Assembly: GCA_905612435.1 (NCBI GenBank)
Contig: CAJQRZ010000024.1
Coordinates: 1-42,988, forward strand
Direction: 5' to 3'
Origin: an uncultured Candidatus Pelagibacter sp.
GTDB taxonomy: Bacteria; Pseudomonadota; Alphaproteobacteria; Pelagibacterales; Pelagibacteraceae
DNA length: 42,988 bases
The notes under the pieces were generated by a model. That model was not told where the DNA came from. It worked only from the letters and a program-made list of their open reading frames with translations, and did no database searches. Shown here in pieces: positions 26,943 to 36,538 of the stretch. The translations under genes and the position numbers were made by a program. Position 1 is the first letter of the stretch. Each line of letters opens with the position of its first letter.

Positions 26943-28394
26943 TTAAGTTCCACAGAAAGTTTGATATTTTTGGTCACTTGCAGGAGCTGTAGATTGATAT
27001 TCATTAATTCCATTTTGATTTTCATAGGGCTTTTCTAAAATTTTAATTAATTTTTTCACTAAGTTTAGATCGTTATTATTTGCAAATTTTAAAGCTTCTT
27101 CAACTTTATGATTTCTAGGAATAACCAAAGGATTGACAGATTTCATTAATTTTAAATATTTTTCAGGTGTATTATTATTCAACTTTAATCGTTCTTCCCA
27201 TCTTTTTTTCCATATAATAAAGTTTTCATTATAAAATATTTTATTATTTTGAATTTTTTCATTCATTAAATAACAAAATGTGTTTGTATAGTCAGTTTTG
27301 TTTTGGTGCATCCATGTTAATAAATCTAAAATTAATACTTGATCTTTTGGATCCTCTCCAAACAAACCTAGTTTATCACGCATCATGTTTAGCCATTTTA
27401 TTTCATATATTTTTTCAAAATTATTAATTTCTTCAGTTACTATCTGGATTGCTTTATTTTTATCTTTATCAATTAAAGGTATTAAACATTCTGCAAATCT
27501 TGCTAAATTCCATTTTGTAATGCTAGGTTGATTAAAATAAGCATATCTCCCTAATTGATCTATTGAACTAAATACTGTTTGTGGATCATAAGTATCCATG
27601 AATGCACAGGGACCATAATCAATTGTTTCTCCAGAGATAGTCATATTATCTGTATTCATAACTCCATGAATGAAACCTACGCGCATCCAATTAATTACTA
27701 AATTAATTTGTTTTTCCATTAATACTTTTAATAAATCTAGAGCTTGATTTTTAGATTGTTTAATATTTGGATAATGACGATCTACAGTGTAATTAACTAA
27801 AGTTTTTAATTCATTTTCATTTTGTCTCGCTGCTATGTACTGAAATGTACCAACACGTAGATGACTACTGGCAACTCTTGTAAGTATTGCGCCTTGTAAA
27901 ATATTTTCTCTTACAACATCTTCGCCAGTTTTAACAACTGCCAAGCTTCTTGTTGTTGGAATATTTAAAGCATGCATTGCTTCACTAATAATATATTCTC
28001 TTAACATTGGTCCTAAAGCAGCTCTTCCATCACCATTTCTTGAAAAAGGCGTTATACCAGAACCTTTAAACTGAATATCAAACCTCTCATTATCCTTAGT
28101 GACATGCTCACCCATTAAAGTCGCTCTGCCATCACCAAGCATAGTAAAATGCCCAAATTGATGACCTGCATAAGCTTGTGCAATAGTTTTTGAATCTTTT
28201 GGCAGTAGATTTCCAGAAAATAATTGAGATAAATCTTCGTTATTTATTTTAGAAAAATCTAACTCTAGTTTTTTTGTCAAATTGTTATTTAAAATAATAA
28301 GATCAGGCTTCTTTACTTTGATTGGTGAAATTTTAGATGAAAAAATATCTGGTAGTTTTGAATATGTATTATCAAAATGCCAACCAATAGTCAT
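26943..28394 (-). CDS. selO: SelO/YdiU-family protein AMPylator
   Basis: A 483-residue pseudokinase that transfers AMP to protein hydroxyls and is linked to redox stress. Motifs are AQAYAGHQFGHFTMLGDGRA, RFDIQFKGSGITPFSRNGDGR, and the metal/active-site region GVMNTDNMTISGETIDYGPC. The C-terminus ends QKYQTFCGT, with a cysteine where many eukaryotic relatives have selenocysteine. It is the last gene on the minus strand after fdsA (9-base gap), so it may be cotranscribed with formate dehydrogenase. Confidence 0.93.
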   Translation of the reverse strand: MTIGWHFDNTYSKLPDIFSSKISPIKVKKPDLIILNNNLTKKLELDFSKINNEDLSQLFSGNLLPKDSKTIAQAYAGHQFGHFTMLGDGRATLMGEHVTKDNERFDIQFKGSGITPFSRNGDGRAALGPMLREYIISEAMHALNIPTTRSLAVVKTGEDVVRENILQGAILTRVASSHLRVGTFQYIAARQNENELKTLVNYTVDRHYPNIKQSKNQALDLLKVLMEKQINLVINWMRVGFIHGVMNTDNMTISGETIDYGPCAFMDTYDPQTVFSSIDQLGRYAYFNQPSITKWNLARFAECLIPLIDKDKNKAIQIVTEEINNFEKIYEIKWLNMMRDKLGLFGEDPKDQVLILDLLTWMHQNKTDYTNTFCYLMNEKIQNNKIFYNENFIIWKKRWEERLKLNNNTPEKYLKLMKSVNPLVIPRNHKVEEALKFANNNDLNLVKKLIKILEKPYENQNGINEYQSTAPASDQKYQTFCGT

Positions 28395-28403
28395 TTTAAA
28401 AAA

Positions 28404-31172
28404 TTAGTTAAATTCAGCCTGATTTTCTTTAGGTTCAAATTCAGTTTTGAATTGATTAGAAATTTTTTGAACCTCTACAGCTGAAACTTTATATTCTGCA
28501 CACATTGTTTCTTCATCTTTTCCGTGACCAGTTACCATGTTAACCATGTGCTCAGGGAAATGAAATGTTGTAAATACTATTCCTTCTTTAACTTTATTTG
28601 TTACCTCTACTTTTAATGCTACTTCACCTCTACCAGAATAAAGTCTACCAATATCACCGGTATTTAAATTTCTTCTTTTAGCATCTATAGGATGAACTAA
28701 TAATAAATCCTCTGATACAATGTTTATATTTTTGGTACGTCTTGTCATAGTGGAGGCATTATAATGTTGAAGAACTCTACTTGTGGTTAAAATTAGAGGA
28801 TATTCTTTTTTATTAGTTTCAATTTCTGCAGATTCTTTCCAGTCAAAGCTTTTAAGTCTACCTTTTCCAAGTTTGAAAGTCTCTTTATGTAAAATTTGAG
28901 TATCAGTTCCATCTTCTTGTACAGGCCACTGTAAGCCCATTTTACCTAATCTTTCTCTCGTCACACCTTTAAAGAATGGAACAACATCTGCTATTTCTGC
29001 TAACACTTGGTCAGCATCATAGGTTGGTTGATCGAAACCTAATTTTTGCATCATATCTGTTACAATAACGCCATCAGGTTTAGTTCCAGGTAAAGGTGGA
29101 ACAGCTTTGTTTACTCTTTGAATTCTTCTTTCAGTATTTGTAAATGTTCCATCTTTTTCTAAAAATGTTGTTCCTGGCAACACAACAGTTGCAAGTTTTG
29201 CAGTTTCACTCATGAAAATTTCCTGTACTACTAACAATTCAAGGGAATTCATGGCCTCAACTACATGAGCACTATTTGGATCAGTTTGTACAATGTCTTC
29301 TCCAATAATCCACACAGCTTTAAGTTTTTTATTTATTGCATTTTCAAACATTTCAGGAATTTTTAAGCCAGCTTTAGTTGGATGAACCACACCATATTTT
29401 TCAGTATAAAAGTTTTGGTTTTTTTGATCTGCTACTTCGAAATATCCAGCTCCTTGATGAGGTTGGCATCCCATATCAGCTGCCCCTTGAACATTATTTT
29501 GTCCTCTTAAAGGGTTAACACCAACACCTTTTCTTCCAATATTACCTGTGATCATTGCAAGATCAGCAATTAACATCACAGTTTTAGAGCCTTGTTCTTG
29601 TTCTGTAACTCCTAAGCCATGAAATTCCATTGAATTTTTAGCAGTAGCATAAGCAATGGCTGCTTCCTTAACTAGTTGCTTGTCTACACCAGCTACTTTA
29701 GCTAAATGATCGACATCTTGTCTCTCAATTTCTTTAAGGAAGTTTTCGAAACCTTCAGTTCTATCTCTGACAAAATCATTATCATAAAGCTTAGATTTTA
29801 TAATAAAATGTAGCATCATATTTAATATCGCTACGTTTGTTCCCGGTCTAAGTTTAATGTGATAATCCGCAAGTTGAGCAAGCTCAGTAGTTATAGGGTC
29901 TAGTACAATTAATTTTTTCCCTTTCATTACTTGTTGTTTAATTTTAGCACCTGTTACTGGGTGAGCATTTGTTGGGTTCGCTCCAATTACCAAAAATAAA
30001 TCTGCATGATAAATATCTTCTGTCGAATTTGTGGCCGCTCCAGTACCAAAAGTTTGTTGCATTCCCCAAGCAGTAGGTGAATGGCAAATTCTTGCACAAC
30101 AATCTATATTGTTAGTTCCAATTGCAGCTCTAATCATTTTTTGAAAAACATAATTTTCTTCATTAGTGCATCTTGCCGAAGAAATACCAGCAACAGCATC
30201 AGGACCACTTTCTTTGGTTATTCTATTTAATTCTTTTTTAATAAAACTATAAGCCTCATCCCAAGAAGCTTCTTCAAATTTTCCATTTCTTTTTATTAAC
30301 GGAGTTTTTAATCGATCTGGATGATCATAAAATCCAAATGCATATCTTCCTTTAATACAAGTGTGACCCGCATTTACTTCGGTTTCTTTTGGTGTGCTTA
30401 TTGCAACGACTTTGTTATTTTTAATTGATGCTTCTAAGTTGCAACCGACACCACAATAAGAACAAGTTGTTCTTACTTTTTCATCTACAGCAACAGATTT
30501 TGATTGAAACACATCTGAGATAGCATCTGTTGGACATGTGTGTGCACAAGCACCACAGGATACACAAGATGAATCGCCAAACAACGCATCATTATCTGTT
30601 GTGATTTTTGATTCGAAACCTCTACCACTCATTGTTAAAACAAATGAACCTTGAATTTCATCACATGCTCGAACACATCTTCCACAATTAATACAATTAT
30701 CTAAATTCATTCTCATATAATCATGAGAAATATCTTTTGGAGTTCCTTTATTTTGTTTTGGAGTGTTATATCTGTGATCTGAAATACCTAAATCATTAGC
30801 AACATCTTGCAGTTCACAATTGTTATTAACTTCACAAGTATCACATTTCATTGGGTGGTCACTTAAAACTAATTCAATAATATTTTTTCTTAAATTAGTT
30901 AGATTTTGATTATTTGTAAAAATATGTTGGTTCTCACCAATTGGTGTATGACATGATGCCACAACTTTTGTAGGACCATCTTTAACTAGAGCAACTTCAA
31001 CAGAACAAACTCTACAAGCTCCATAAGGGGCTAAATTTGGATCATCACATAACGTAGGAACCTTTTTTTCTCCAAGGTAACTTTTTACAAATTTTAAAAC
31101 AGAAGTATGGTTTGGACCAATTTCATATGGTTTACCATCTATGTAAGCAATTTTTCTTTTTTCAGAACTCAT
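28404..31172 (-). CDS. fdsA: NAD-dependent formate dehydrogenase, alpha (molybdenum) subunit
   Basis: Oxidises formate to CO2 at a bis-molybdopterin centre and passes electrons through iron-sulfur clusters to FdsB. The 922 residues contain a [2Fe-2S] domain (Cys42, 53, 56, 74), a His106-Cys110-113-119 cluster motif, two [4Fe-4S] motifs (Cys160/163/166/170 and Cys203/206/209/213) and the catalytic domain's cluster (Cys237/240/244/272). The molybdenum ligand is Cys363 with His364 in CARICHSP, so this is the cysteine and not the selenocysteine form. It overlaps fdsB's stop. It is cytosolic (no twin-arginine signal). It should drain C1 units produced by the window's demethylation and glycine enzymes. 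Confidence 0.96.
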   Translation of the reverse strand: MSSEKRKIAYIDGKPYEIGPNHTSVLKFVKSYLGEKKVPTLCDDPNLAPYGACRVCSVEVALVKDGPTKVVASCHTPIGENQHIFTNNQNLTNLRKNIIELVLSDHPMKCDTCEVNNNCELQDVANDLGISDHRYNTPKQNKGTPKDISHDYMRMNLDNCINCGRCVRACDEIQGSFVLTMSGRGFESKITTDNDALFGDSSCVSCGACAHTCPTDAISDVFQSKSVAVDEKVRTTCSYCGVGCNLEASIKNNKVVAISTPKETEVNAGHTCIKGRYAFGFYDHPDRLKTPLIKRNGKFEEASWDEAYSFIKKELNRITKESGPDAVAGISSARCTNEENYVFQKMIRAAIGTNNIDCCARICHSPTAWGMQQTFGTGAATNSTEDIYHADLFLVIGANPTNAHPVTGAKIKQQVMKGKKLIVLDPITTELAQLADYHIKLRPGTNVAILNMMLHFIIKSKLYDNDFVRDRTEGFENFLKEIERQDVDHLAKVAGVDKQLVKEAAIAYATAKNSMEFHGLGVTEQEQGSKTVMLIADLAMITGNIGRKGVGVNPLRGQNNVQGAADMGCQPHQGAGYFEVADQKNQNFYTEKYGVVHPTKAGLKIPEMFENAINKKLKAVWIIGEDIVQTDPNSAHVVEAMNSLELLVVQEIFMSETAKLATVVLPGTTFLEKDGTFTNTERRIQRVNKAVPPLPGTKPDGVIVTDMMQKLGFDQPTYDADQVLAEIADVVPFFKGVTRERLGKMGLQWPVQEDGTDTQILHKETFKLGKGRLKSFDWKESAEIETNKKEYPLILTTSRVLQHYNASTMTRRTKNINIVSEDLLLVHPIDAKRRNLNTGDIGRLYSGRGEVALKVEVTNKVKEGIVFTTFHFPEHMVNMVTGHGKDEETMCAEYKVSAVEVQKISNQFKTEFEPKENQAEFN

Positions 31173-32830
31173 TAATTATCTTTCACCATATCATTTTTCA
31201 TTTCATCACCAAAATATTTTAATATATTCATTATTGGCGTAGGTATTGCTCCACATAATGCACACAAACACCCTTTTTGCATCGTGACAAGTAACTCATT
31301 TAGCAATTTTAAGGGAATTTTGGCTGTTTTATTTTTTGCCTGATCAAACATTTCTTTACCTCTGTAAGAACCAAGTCTGCCAGGAAAGCATTTTCCACAT
31401 GATTCTTCAGCAGAAAATTCAAATAAATGATGAATATAATCAACCATAGGAAAGTCCTTAGGAATGCTAACTATACTAGCATGACCCAACATAAATCCTG
31501 CTGCTGAAAATTCTTGAAAATCTAAGTTTAATTTTTCAACTTCTTCAATTGGAATAACGCCTCCTAATGGTCCACCGACTTGTAATGCTTTAACAGGTTC
31601 TTTGAACCCTCCACCAATTTCATTTAAAACTTTTTTCATTGGTGTTCCCATTTCAATTTCATAAACACCAGGATTGTTAAAAAAACTATCTAAGCAAACT
31701 AATTTCGTTCCCGCAGATTTTTTATTTCCAATTGCAGAAAATTTATCAGAACCATTAATAAGTATACCGGTAGCAGCCGCTAAAGATTCTACATTGTTAA
31801 CAACTGTTGGTTTTTTATACAATCCTTCTGTAACAGGGAAGGGGGGTCTTACATCTACCTCAGCTCTTCTTCCTTCGATAGACGCAATCAATGCAGTTTC
31901 TTCTCCACAAATATAAGCACCTTGTCCAATACATATATTTAAATCAAAAGAAAATTTTGTTCCTAAAATATCTTTTCCAAGTAAGCCAGCTTCTTTTAAA
32001 GAATTAATAGATCCATTTATTGCTTCAATAGATTTTGGATATTCACCTCTAATATATAAAACACCTTCATCGCCTCCAATCACATATCCACAAATAATCA
32101 TACCAAATAAAACTTTTAAAGGCTGATCTTCTAACAAATATCTATCAGAGAATGCACCTGAGTCACCTTCATCGGCATTACAGATTACATATTTTTTTTC
32201 AGATTCTGCTTTTCTACAAAAATCCCATTTCATTCCTGTGGGAAATCCGGCACCACCTCTTCCAGTAAGATTAGAGTCTAACAGCGATGTAACTATTTCT
32301 TTTTTATCAGTATTAATAAATTTTTTTAACAATTCTTTAAATTGTGCTAAGCTTGAAAATTTATCATCCATTAAAAAACTTGTGGAAGCAAAACTTTTAG
32401 AAAAAAATTTATCTTGTTTGATACTTTCACCTGCAATTATTTTATCTATTTTATTAATATCTTTGCCCGCGTAGTTTTCTCCTTCATAATGAAATGCATG
32501 GTTTTCATAACAATGACCAAGGCAAAACATTTCGCCAACTTTATTATCACCTAATTTTTCTTGTAATTTTTTCTTTAAGGGTTCTTGTGTTCCAGCACAC
32601 ATACAAGCACTCCCATTGCAAACAAATGCTTTCTTTTCTCTATGAGTAGGTCTTAAAAATTCATAAAAACTTTCAGCACCATGGATAGTGGATACACCCA
32701 TGTTATATTCATTAGCTATTTCTTTAATACCACTTGAATCTTTAGAATTTAATGATCTTTCAGAAATTTTTTCAAATAAGTTTTTTTTTAAACCAATTCT
32801 TCCTGATAGGTTACTGATATTTTTTGACAC
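31172..32830 (-). CDS. fdsB: NAD-dependent formate dehydrogenase, fused gamma-beta subunit
   Basis: A 552-residue fusion of a NuoE/FdsG-like [2Fe-2S] domain (Cys71, 76, 103, 107) with a NuoF/FdsB-like FMN/NAD domain from about residue 155. The FMN motif is GRGGAGFPTGMKW, and CNADEGDSGAFSDR and GQGAYICGEETAL follow. The C-terminal [4Fe-4S] site has Cys478 and Cys481, but the expected third cysteine is Gly484 (CGKCFPGR); extra cysteines flank the fourth (Cys521, 523, 526). It transfers electrons from FdsA to NAD. The start is GTG, with AGGG 8 bases before it. Confidence 0.93.
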   Translation of the reverse strand: MSKNISNLSGRIGLKKNLFEKISERSLNSKDSSGIKEIANEYNMGVSTIHGAESFYEFLRPTHREKKAFVCNGSACMCAGTQEPLKKKLQEKLGDNKVGEMFCLGHCYENHAFHYEGENYAGKDINKIDKIIAGESIKQDKFFSKSFASTSFLMDDKFSSLAQFKELLKKFINTDKKEIVTSLLDSNLTGRGGAGFPTGMKWDFCRKAESEKKYVICNADEGDSGAFSDRYLLEDQPLKVLFGMIICGYVIGGDEGVLYIRGEYPKSIEAINGSINSLKEAGLLGKDILGTKFSFDLNICIGQGAYICGEETALIASIEGRRAEVDVRPPFPVTEGLYKKPTVVNNVESLAAATGILINGSDKFSAIGNKKSAGTKLVCLDSFFNNPGVYEIEMGTPMKKVLNEIGGGFKEPVKALQVGGPLGGVIPIEEVEKLNLDFQEFSAAGFMLGHASIVSIPKDFPMVDYIHHLFEFSAEESCGKCFPGRLGSYRGKEMFDQAKNKTAKIPLKLLNELLVTMQKGCLCALCGAIPTPIMNILKYFGDEMKNDMVKDN

Positions 32831-32851
32831 AATTTACCCTATTAAATTTTT

Positions 32852-33703
32852 TTAATTTTTTATTATAATTCTATCTTTATTGCTATAAATATTAAAACTA
32901 CTCTCTTTTACAAAACCTACCAATGTTACGTGAAACTTGTTAGCCAAATCGATAGCGAGACTAGTTGGCGCACCAACGCCAATTAAAATGCCTATATTGG
33001 CCATTAATACTTTCTGAACTAGTTCAAAATTAAGCCTTCCTGAACAAGTAATAAATTGTGACTTTGGATTTAGTATCCTTTTATTAAGTGAATGACCTAT
33101 CAGTTTGTCTAAAGCATTGTGTCTTCCAACATCTTCTCTTATAGCAACAAGATTACCATCATTTGAAAATAAACCACTAGCATGTATTCCACCTGTTTTA
33201 AAAAATTCAGATTGATTTTTTCTAAGCAAAGAAGGTGATTGCATTATTAACTCATGAGTAATTTTGGGTAAAGATTTTATAACTTTATCATTTTTAATTA
33301 TCTCCAATGAGTCTAATGAAGTTTTTCCACAAACGCCACAAGACGAGTTTGTTAAGAAGTTTCTTTTGATCTTATCAATATCTACATTTTTAGAATTATT
33401 TAATGTAACAAGAATTTTATTTTGGAGTTTATATTGACCAACTTTTTTGCCAATACTTTCTATTTTTTCTATATGTTTAATATCTTCAATAATTCTTTCG
33501 TTAAAAAGAAAACCTTTGACTAAGTCACTATCATTACCTGGAGTTCTCATTGTTATAGAAATAGTTTTTTTATGAAAAGTGTCATTTTCTTTAAATTTAA
33601 TAGAAATTTCAAGAGGCTCTTCAATAGAAACTAAATCTTCAACCTTACTAGTATTTTGAGATTTATACTTTAAGATTTTATATTTTGAATTCATTTTAAT
33701 CAC
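32852..33703 (-). CDS. fdhD: Formate dehydrogenase accessory sulfurtransferase
   Basis: A 283-residue protein of the FdhD family, which sulfurates the molybdenum cofactor before insertion into formate dehydrogenase. The CxxC sulfur-transfer motif is in SSCGVCGKTS, and later motifs GIHASGLF, VREDVGRHNALDKLIG and SGRLNFELVQKV are conserved. The 5' end overlaps the HPP-gene stop by 4 bases, and fdsB begins 21 bases downstream, so it is part of the formate dehydrogenase operon. Confidence 0.95.
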   Translation of the reverse strand: MIKMNSKYKILKYKSQNTSKVEDLVSIEEPLEISIKFKENDTFHKKTISITMRTPGNDSDLVKGFLFNERIIEDIKHIEKIESIGKKVGQYKLQNKILVTLNNSKNVDIDKIKRNFLTNSSCGVCGKTSLDSLEIIKNDKVIKSLPKITHELIMQSPSLLRKNQSEFFKTGGIHASGLFSNDGNLVAIREDVGRHNALDKLIGHSLNKRILNPKSQFITCSGRLNFELVQKVLMANIGILIGVGAPTSLAIDLANKFHVTLVGFVKESSFNIYSNKDRIIIKN

Positions 33704-34176
33704 TTTAAGGGATAATTTTTTTTTAAAATAAATTTATTCAAAATTATCCCAAATAGTAAAATTATTAGACAGCCAAAAATTATAGGATTAATTAAATATT
33801 CAAACGAAACACCACCAATAATAACTATAATAGGATTTCCTCCTGCTGGTGGGTGTACAACATCTAGAATAATCATAAAAAAAATTCCAACACCAACAGC
33901 TAATGCTATATTTGTAAATATTGGTAAGGGTATATAATTTACAAACAAAATTCCAATAAGTGCTGTTAAGAGGTGTCCACAGAATATATTTTTAGGTTGA
34001 GCAAATGGACTTTCAGGGAATCCATATAGTAAAACCATAGATGAACCGAATGAGGTTGCCAAAAAAAACCCTAAAGGTGTTTTGTAAGTTAGCAATGTAA
34101 GACACCCAATAGTTATTGTAGAAAAAATAGCTGCTATAGATGCCTTTAATAATTTTTCCTTAGTAATTTTAATCAT
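33700..34176 (-). CDS. HPP-family integral membrane protein
   Basis: A 158-residue protein with four hydrophobic helices and the signature HPPAGGNPII at about residue 107, as well as GSSMVLLYGFPESPFAQPKN. HPP proteins have been linked to nitrite transport in chloroplasts and cyanobacteria. Here the setting (between fdhD and a NifU-like scaffold) suggests anion or formate movement, but this is only positional. The coding region overlaps fdhD by 4 bases and lies 2 bases after the upstream gene. Confidence 0.85.
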   Translation of the reverse strand: MIKITKEKLLKASIAAIFSTITIGCLTLLTYKTPLGFFLATSFGSSMVLLYGFPESPFAQPKNIFCGHLLTALIGILFVNYIPLPIFTNIALAVGVGIFFMIILDVVHPPAGGNPIIVIIGGVSFEYLINPIIFGCLIILLFGIILNKFILKKNYPLK

Positions 34177-34178
34177 AA

Positions 34179-34577
34179 CTAAAATTTTAAAGCTTTTGAT
34201 ATTGTTCTAAACGGAAGCAAGAGACATTCTTTTCTTGAAATATTATTTTTATTTATTATTTCTTTAAAGCTTTGCCATTTGGTATCAATTTTAATTTCAG
34301 TTTCTTTAAATAAATTCTCCATTAAGCTAGTAAGAGATTTTATTTCACTTAGTTTTTTATTTTTTATTTTTTGAGATAACATACTTACAGAGGCTTGACA
34401 GTAAACGCATGATTTACACTGGTACCCCATATCTATAATTATATTATTTTTAACTATCAAGCTAATTTCCATTTCATCACCACATAAGGGGTTCTTATTC
34501 TTTGATTGATGAGTATAATCTTTAAGCTTTTTGTGATTTTCTGTATTAGATGCAATTTCTAGTATTCTTAAGTCCAT
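34179..34577 (-). CDS. IscU/NifU-like iron-sulfur scaffold protein
   Basis: A 132-residue protein with the IscU N-terminal motif NPLCGDEMEISL (Cys32) and a cysteine-rich segment GYQCKSCVYCQAS (Cys54, 57, 60); a further Cys sits near residue 118 in RKECLLLP. IscU-type scaffolds use three such cysteines to build [2Fe-2S] clusters. Being first in the formate dehydrogenase operon, it probably helps assemble the many clusters of FdsA and FdsB. It diverges from mobA across 43 bases. Confidence 0.82.
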   Translation of the reverse strand: MDLRILEIASNTENHKKLKDYTHQSKNKNPLCGDEMEISLIVKNNIIIDMGYQCKSCVYCQASVSMLSQKIKNKKLSEIKSLTSLMENLFKETEIKIDTKWQSFKEIINKNNISRKECLLLPFRTISKALKF

Positions 34578-34620
34578 TATAATTCTTTAATTAAGAGATT
34601 AATGTTTTATATTTTGATTT
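34578..34620. promoter_or_regulatory. Divergent promoter region, fds operon / mobA
   Basis: These 43 A+T-rich bases must carry the start signals for both directions. A TATATT-like hexamer lies just before the mobA ATG, and TATAAA is present on the minus strand. No Shine-Dalgarno is visible for mobA. Exact promoter boxes are uncertain in such A+T-rich DNA. Confidence 0.35.
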
Positions 34621-35241
34621 ATGGATGATAACAATATTTTAGCCGTTGTACTAGCGGGTGGAAAGTCAAAGAGATTTGGTGAAGATAAAAATCAGGCAAA
34701 ACTCGGAGATAAAACATTATTGGAACACGTTTTGTCTAAAATTAGCAATAAATTTCATGAAACACTGATTGTCTCAAGTCATTCTTTAAAAATAAAAAAA
34801 CGAAAAAATGAAATAGTAATCCCAGATTGCCTCGATAATCTTGGTCCATTAGGAGGGGTTCTAAGCTCAATGAAATGGGTTAAAGAAAAACAAAAAGCAT
34901 ATCGGTGGATTGCAACCTTTCCATCCGATACACCATTTTTTGATACATTAATTATTGAAGAATATAAAAAAAAAATTAAACTAAATGAAAGCTCTTTATA
35001 TTTTGTTAAATCAAATAATAAGAGACACAATATATTTGGTTTATGGTCAATTGATTTATTGGAAACATTAGAAAATGATTTAATAAAAAATAATTTTAGA
35101 AAAGTCGAAGAATGGGCAAATAAAATAGGGGTAAAAACAATTGATGTGAAGATCAAAAAATTTGATCCATTTTTCAATATAAATACTATAAAAGACCTTG
35201 AAGAAGCACAAAACATCTTAAAAGAATATAAAAATGATTAA
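34621..35241 (+). CDS. mobA: Molybdenum cofactor guanylyltransferase
   Basis: A 206-residue nucleotidyltransferase that adds GMP to molybdopterin, making the bis-MGD form that FdsA needs. The GTP-binding motif LAGGKSKRFGEDK is at residues 11-23, and a later FPSDTPFF provides the metal-binding aspartate. It is divergent from the formate dehydrogenase operon and overlaps moeA by 8 bases, so cofactor supply and enzyme are physically linked. Confidence 0.92.
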   Translation: MDDNNILAVVLAGGKSKRFGEDKNQAKLGDKTLLEHVLSKISNKFHETLIVSSHSLKIKKRKNEIVIPDCLDNLGPLGGVLSSMKWVKEKQKAYRWIATFPSDTPFFDTLIIEEYKKKIKLNESSLYFVKSNNKRHNIFGLWSIDLLETLENDLIKNNFRKVEEWANKIGVKTIDVKIKKFDPFFNINTIKDLEEAQNILKEYKND

Positions 35242-36490
35242 TTATAACGAAGCAAAAAATATTTTAATAAAAGCAAAGATAAAGATTAAAGACGAGTTAG
35301 TTGACTCATTAAAATCTTTAAAAAGGATTAATACATCAGATATTTATTCATCTGTAAATTATCCTGCAGGCACTAATGCTGCTTTTGATGGTTTTGCCAT
35401 TAACTCTAAAGAAACAAATAAACTAAATAAAAAAAACTCAAAACAATTTAAAATTTTAAAAACATTATCTGCAGGTGATAACCCTAAATTAAATAGAATA
35501 AATTTTTTTGAAACTGTTGAAGTGATGACTGGTGCACTTATACCAAGATTTTTTGATACCATTATTCCTATAGAAAAAATAGTTTTTTATCCAAGCAATA
35601 AAAACAAAAAATATATTGTAATTAATGAAAAAATAAAAAAAAACCAACACATAAGATATGCTGGATCTGATTATAAAAAAAAAGATTTGATAGTTAAAAA
35701 AGGAACTATAATTCAATCGTCTCATATCTTGGCTTTTAAAACACTAGGTGTTAAAAATATTAAAGTTAAAAAGAAGCCTAATGTCCTATTCTTTTCAACA
35801 GGAAATGAAATTTCTAATAATAAAAATATTGTTAACTGGAAAGTCAGAAACTCTAACAGTCATTATATAAAATCTTTATCTAATAACTTTTTATTTAACT
35901 ATATAGATGGTGGAATTTTAAGAGATAATGATGAAAAACTTTTTAAAAAACAAATAGATAAAAATATTAAATCAAAGATAGATATAATAATTACCTCTGG
36001 CGCAGTTTCAGCTGGAAAACATGATTTTGTCCCCTCGGTGGTTAAAAAATTTAATATATCTAATTTTTTTAAAGGAGTTGCAATTAGGCCTGGTAAACCA
36101 GTATTATTTGCTAAGTTTAAAAAAACTGAAAAAGTAATATTTGGTCTTCCTGGAAATCCCATTTCTTCTTCTGCTTGCTTTAGGTTTTTTGTTTACCCTT
36201 ATCTTCTTAATATTCTTGGTGTTAAGAGTGAAAAAGCCTTTAAGGCTAAATTAAAAAATAACTTTGAAAAAAATAAAAATTATACGAAGTTTTTAAAAGG
36301 AAAATTGACTTCAACTGATGATGGTAAATTAGAAGTTCAAATTTTAAAAGGTCAGGAGTCTTTTAGGATAAAATCATTTGTGACCTCTAATATATGGGGA
36401 GTATTTAAGGTAGGGCAATCAAAATTTAAAAAAGGAGAATTAATAGAATGTTATTCATCAGGTGGATCTAATTTTGATATTTTTTATTAG
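35234..36490 (+). CDS. moeA: Molybdopterin molybdenumtransferase
   Basis: A 418-residue protein that inserts molybdenum into the dithiolene of molybdopterin. Domains in order are the N-terminal MoeA domain (NAAFDGFAI, then EVMTGALIPRFFDTIIPIE), the MoCF-type catalytic domain (IITSGAVSAGKHDFV, then GLPGNPISSS) and a C-terminal beta domain. It is lysine-rich, typical of this genome. It overlaps mobA. Other moa genes are not in the window. Confidence 0.94.
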   Translation: MINYNEAKNILIKAKIKIKDELVDSLKSLKRINTSDIYSSVNYPAGTNAAFDGFAINSKETNKLNKKNSKQFKILKTLSAGDNPKLNRINFFETVEVMTGALIPRFFDTIIPIEKIVFYPSNKNKKYIVINEKIKKNQHIRYAGSDYKKKDLIVKKGTIIQSSHILAFKTLGVKNIKVKKKPNVLFFSTGNEISNNKNIVNWKVRNSNSHYIKSLSNNFLFNYIDGGILRDNDEKLFKKQIDKNIKSKIDIIITSGAVSAGKHDFVPSVVKKFNISNFFKGVAIRPGKPVLFAKFKKTEKVIFGLPGNPISSSACFRFFVYPYLLNILGVKSEKAFKAKLKNNFEKNKNYTKFLKGKLTSTDDGKLEVQILKGQESFRIKSFVTSNIWGVFKVGQSKFKKGELIECYSSGGSNFDIFY

Positions 36491-36509
36491 ATATCATTTT
36501 TATTGTAGT

Positions 36510-36522
36510 CCAATTTAATTGG
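36510..36522. promoter_or_regulatory. Palindrome CCAATT-T-AATTGG
   Basis: A perfect 6-bp inverted repeat around one base lies 16 bases before the EamA ATG. It is too short for a terminator and has no T run, so a small operator is possible. The base composition makes a chance occurrence plausible. Confidence 0.25.
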
Positions 36523-36538
36523 CATTAAATAGTCTTTA

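Noticed and set aside
34779-35216. 145-codon minus-strand frame inside mobA
   Set aside because: Antisense to a clear mobA gene, low-complexity Phe/Ser-rich product typical of shadow frames.
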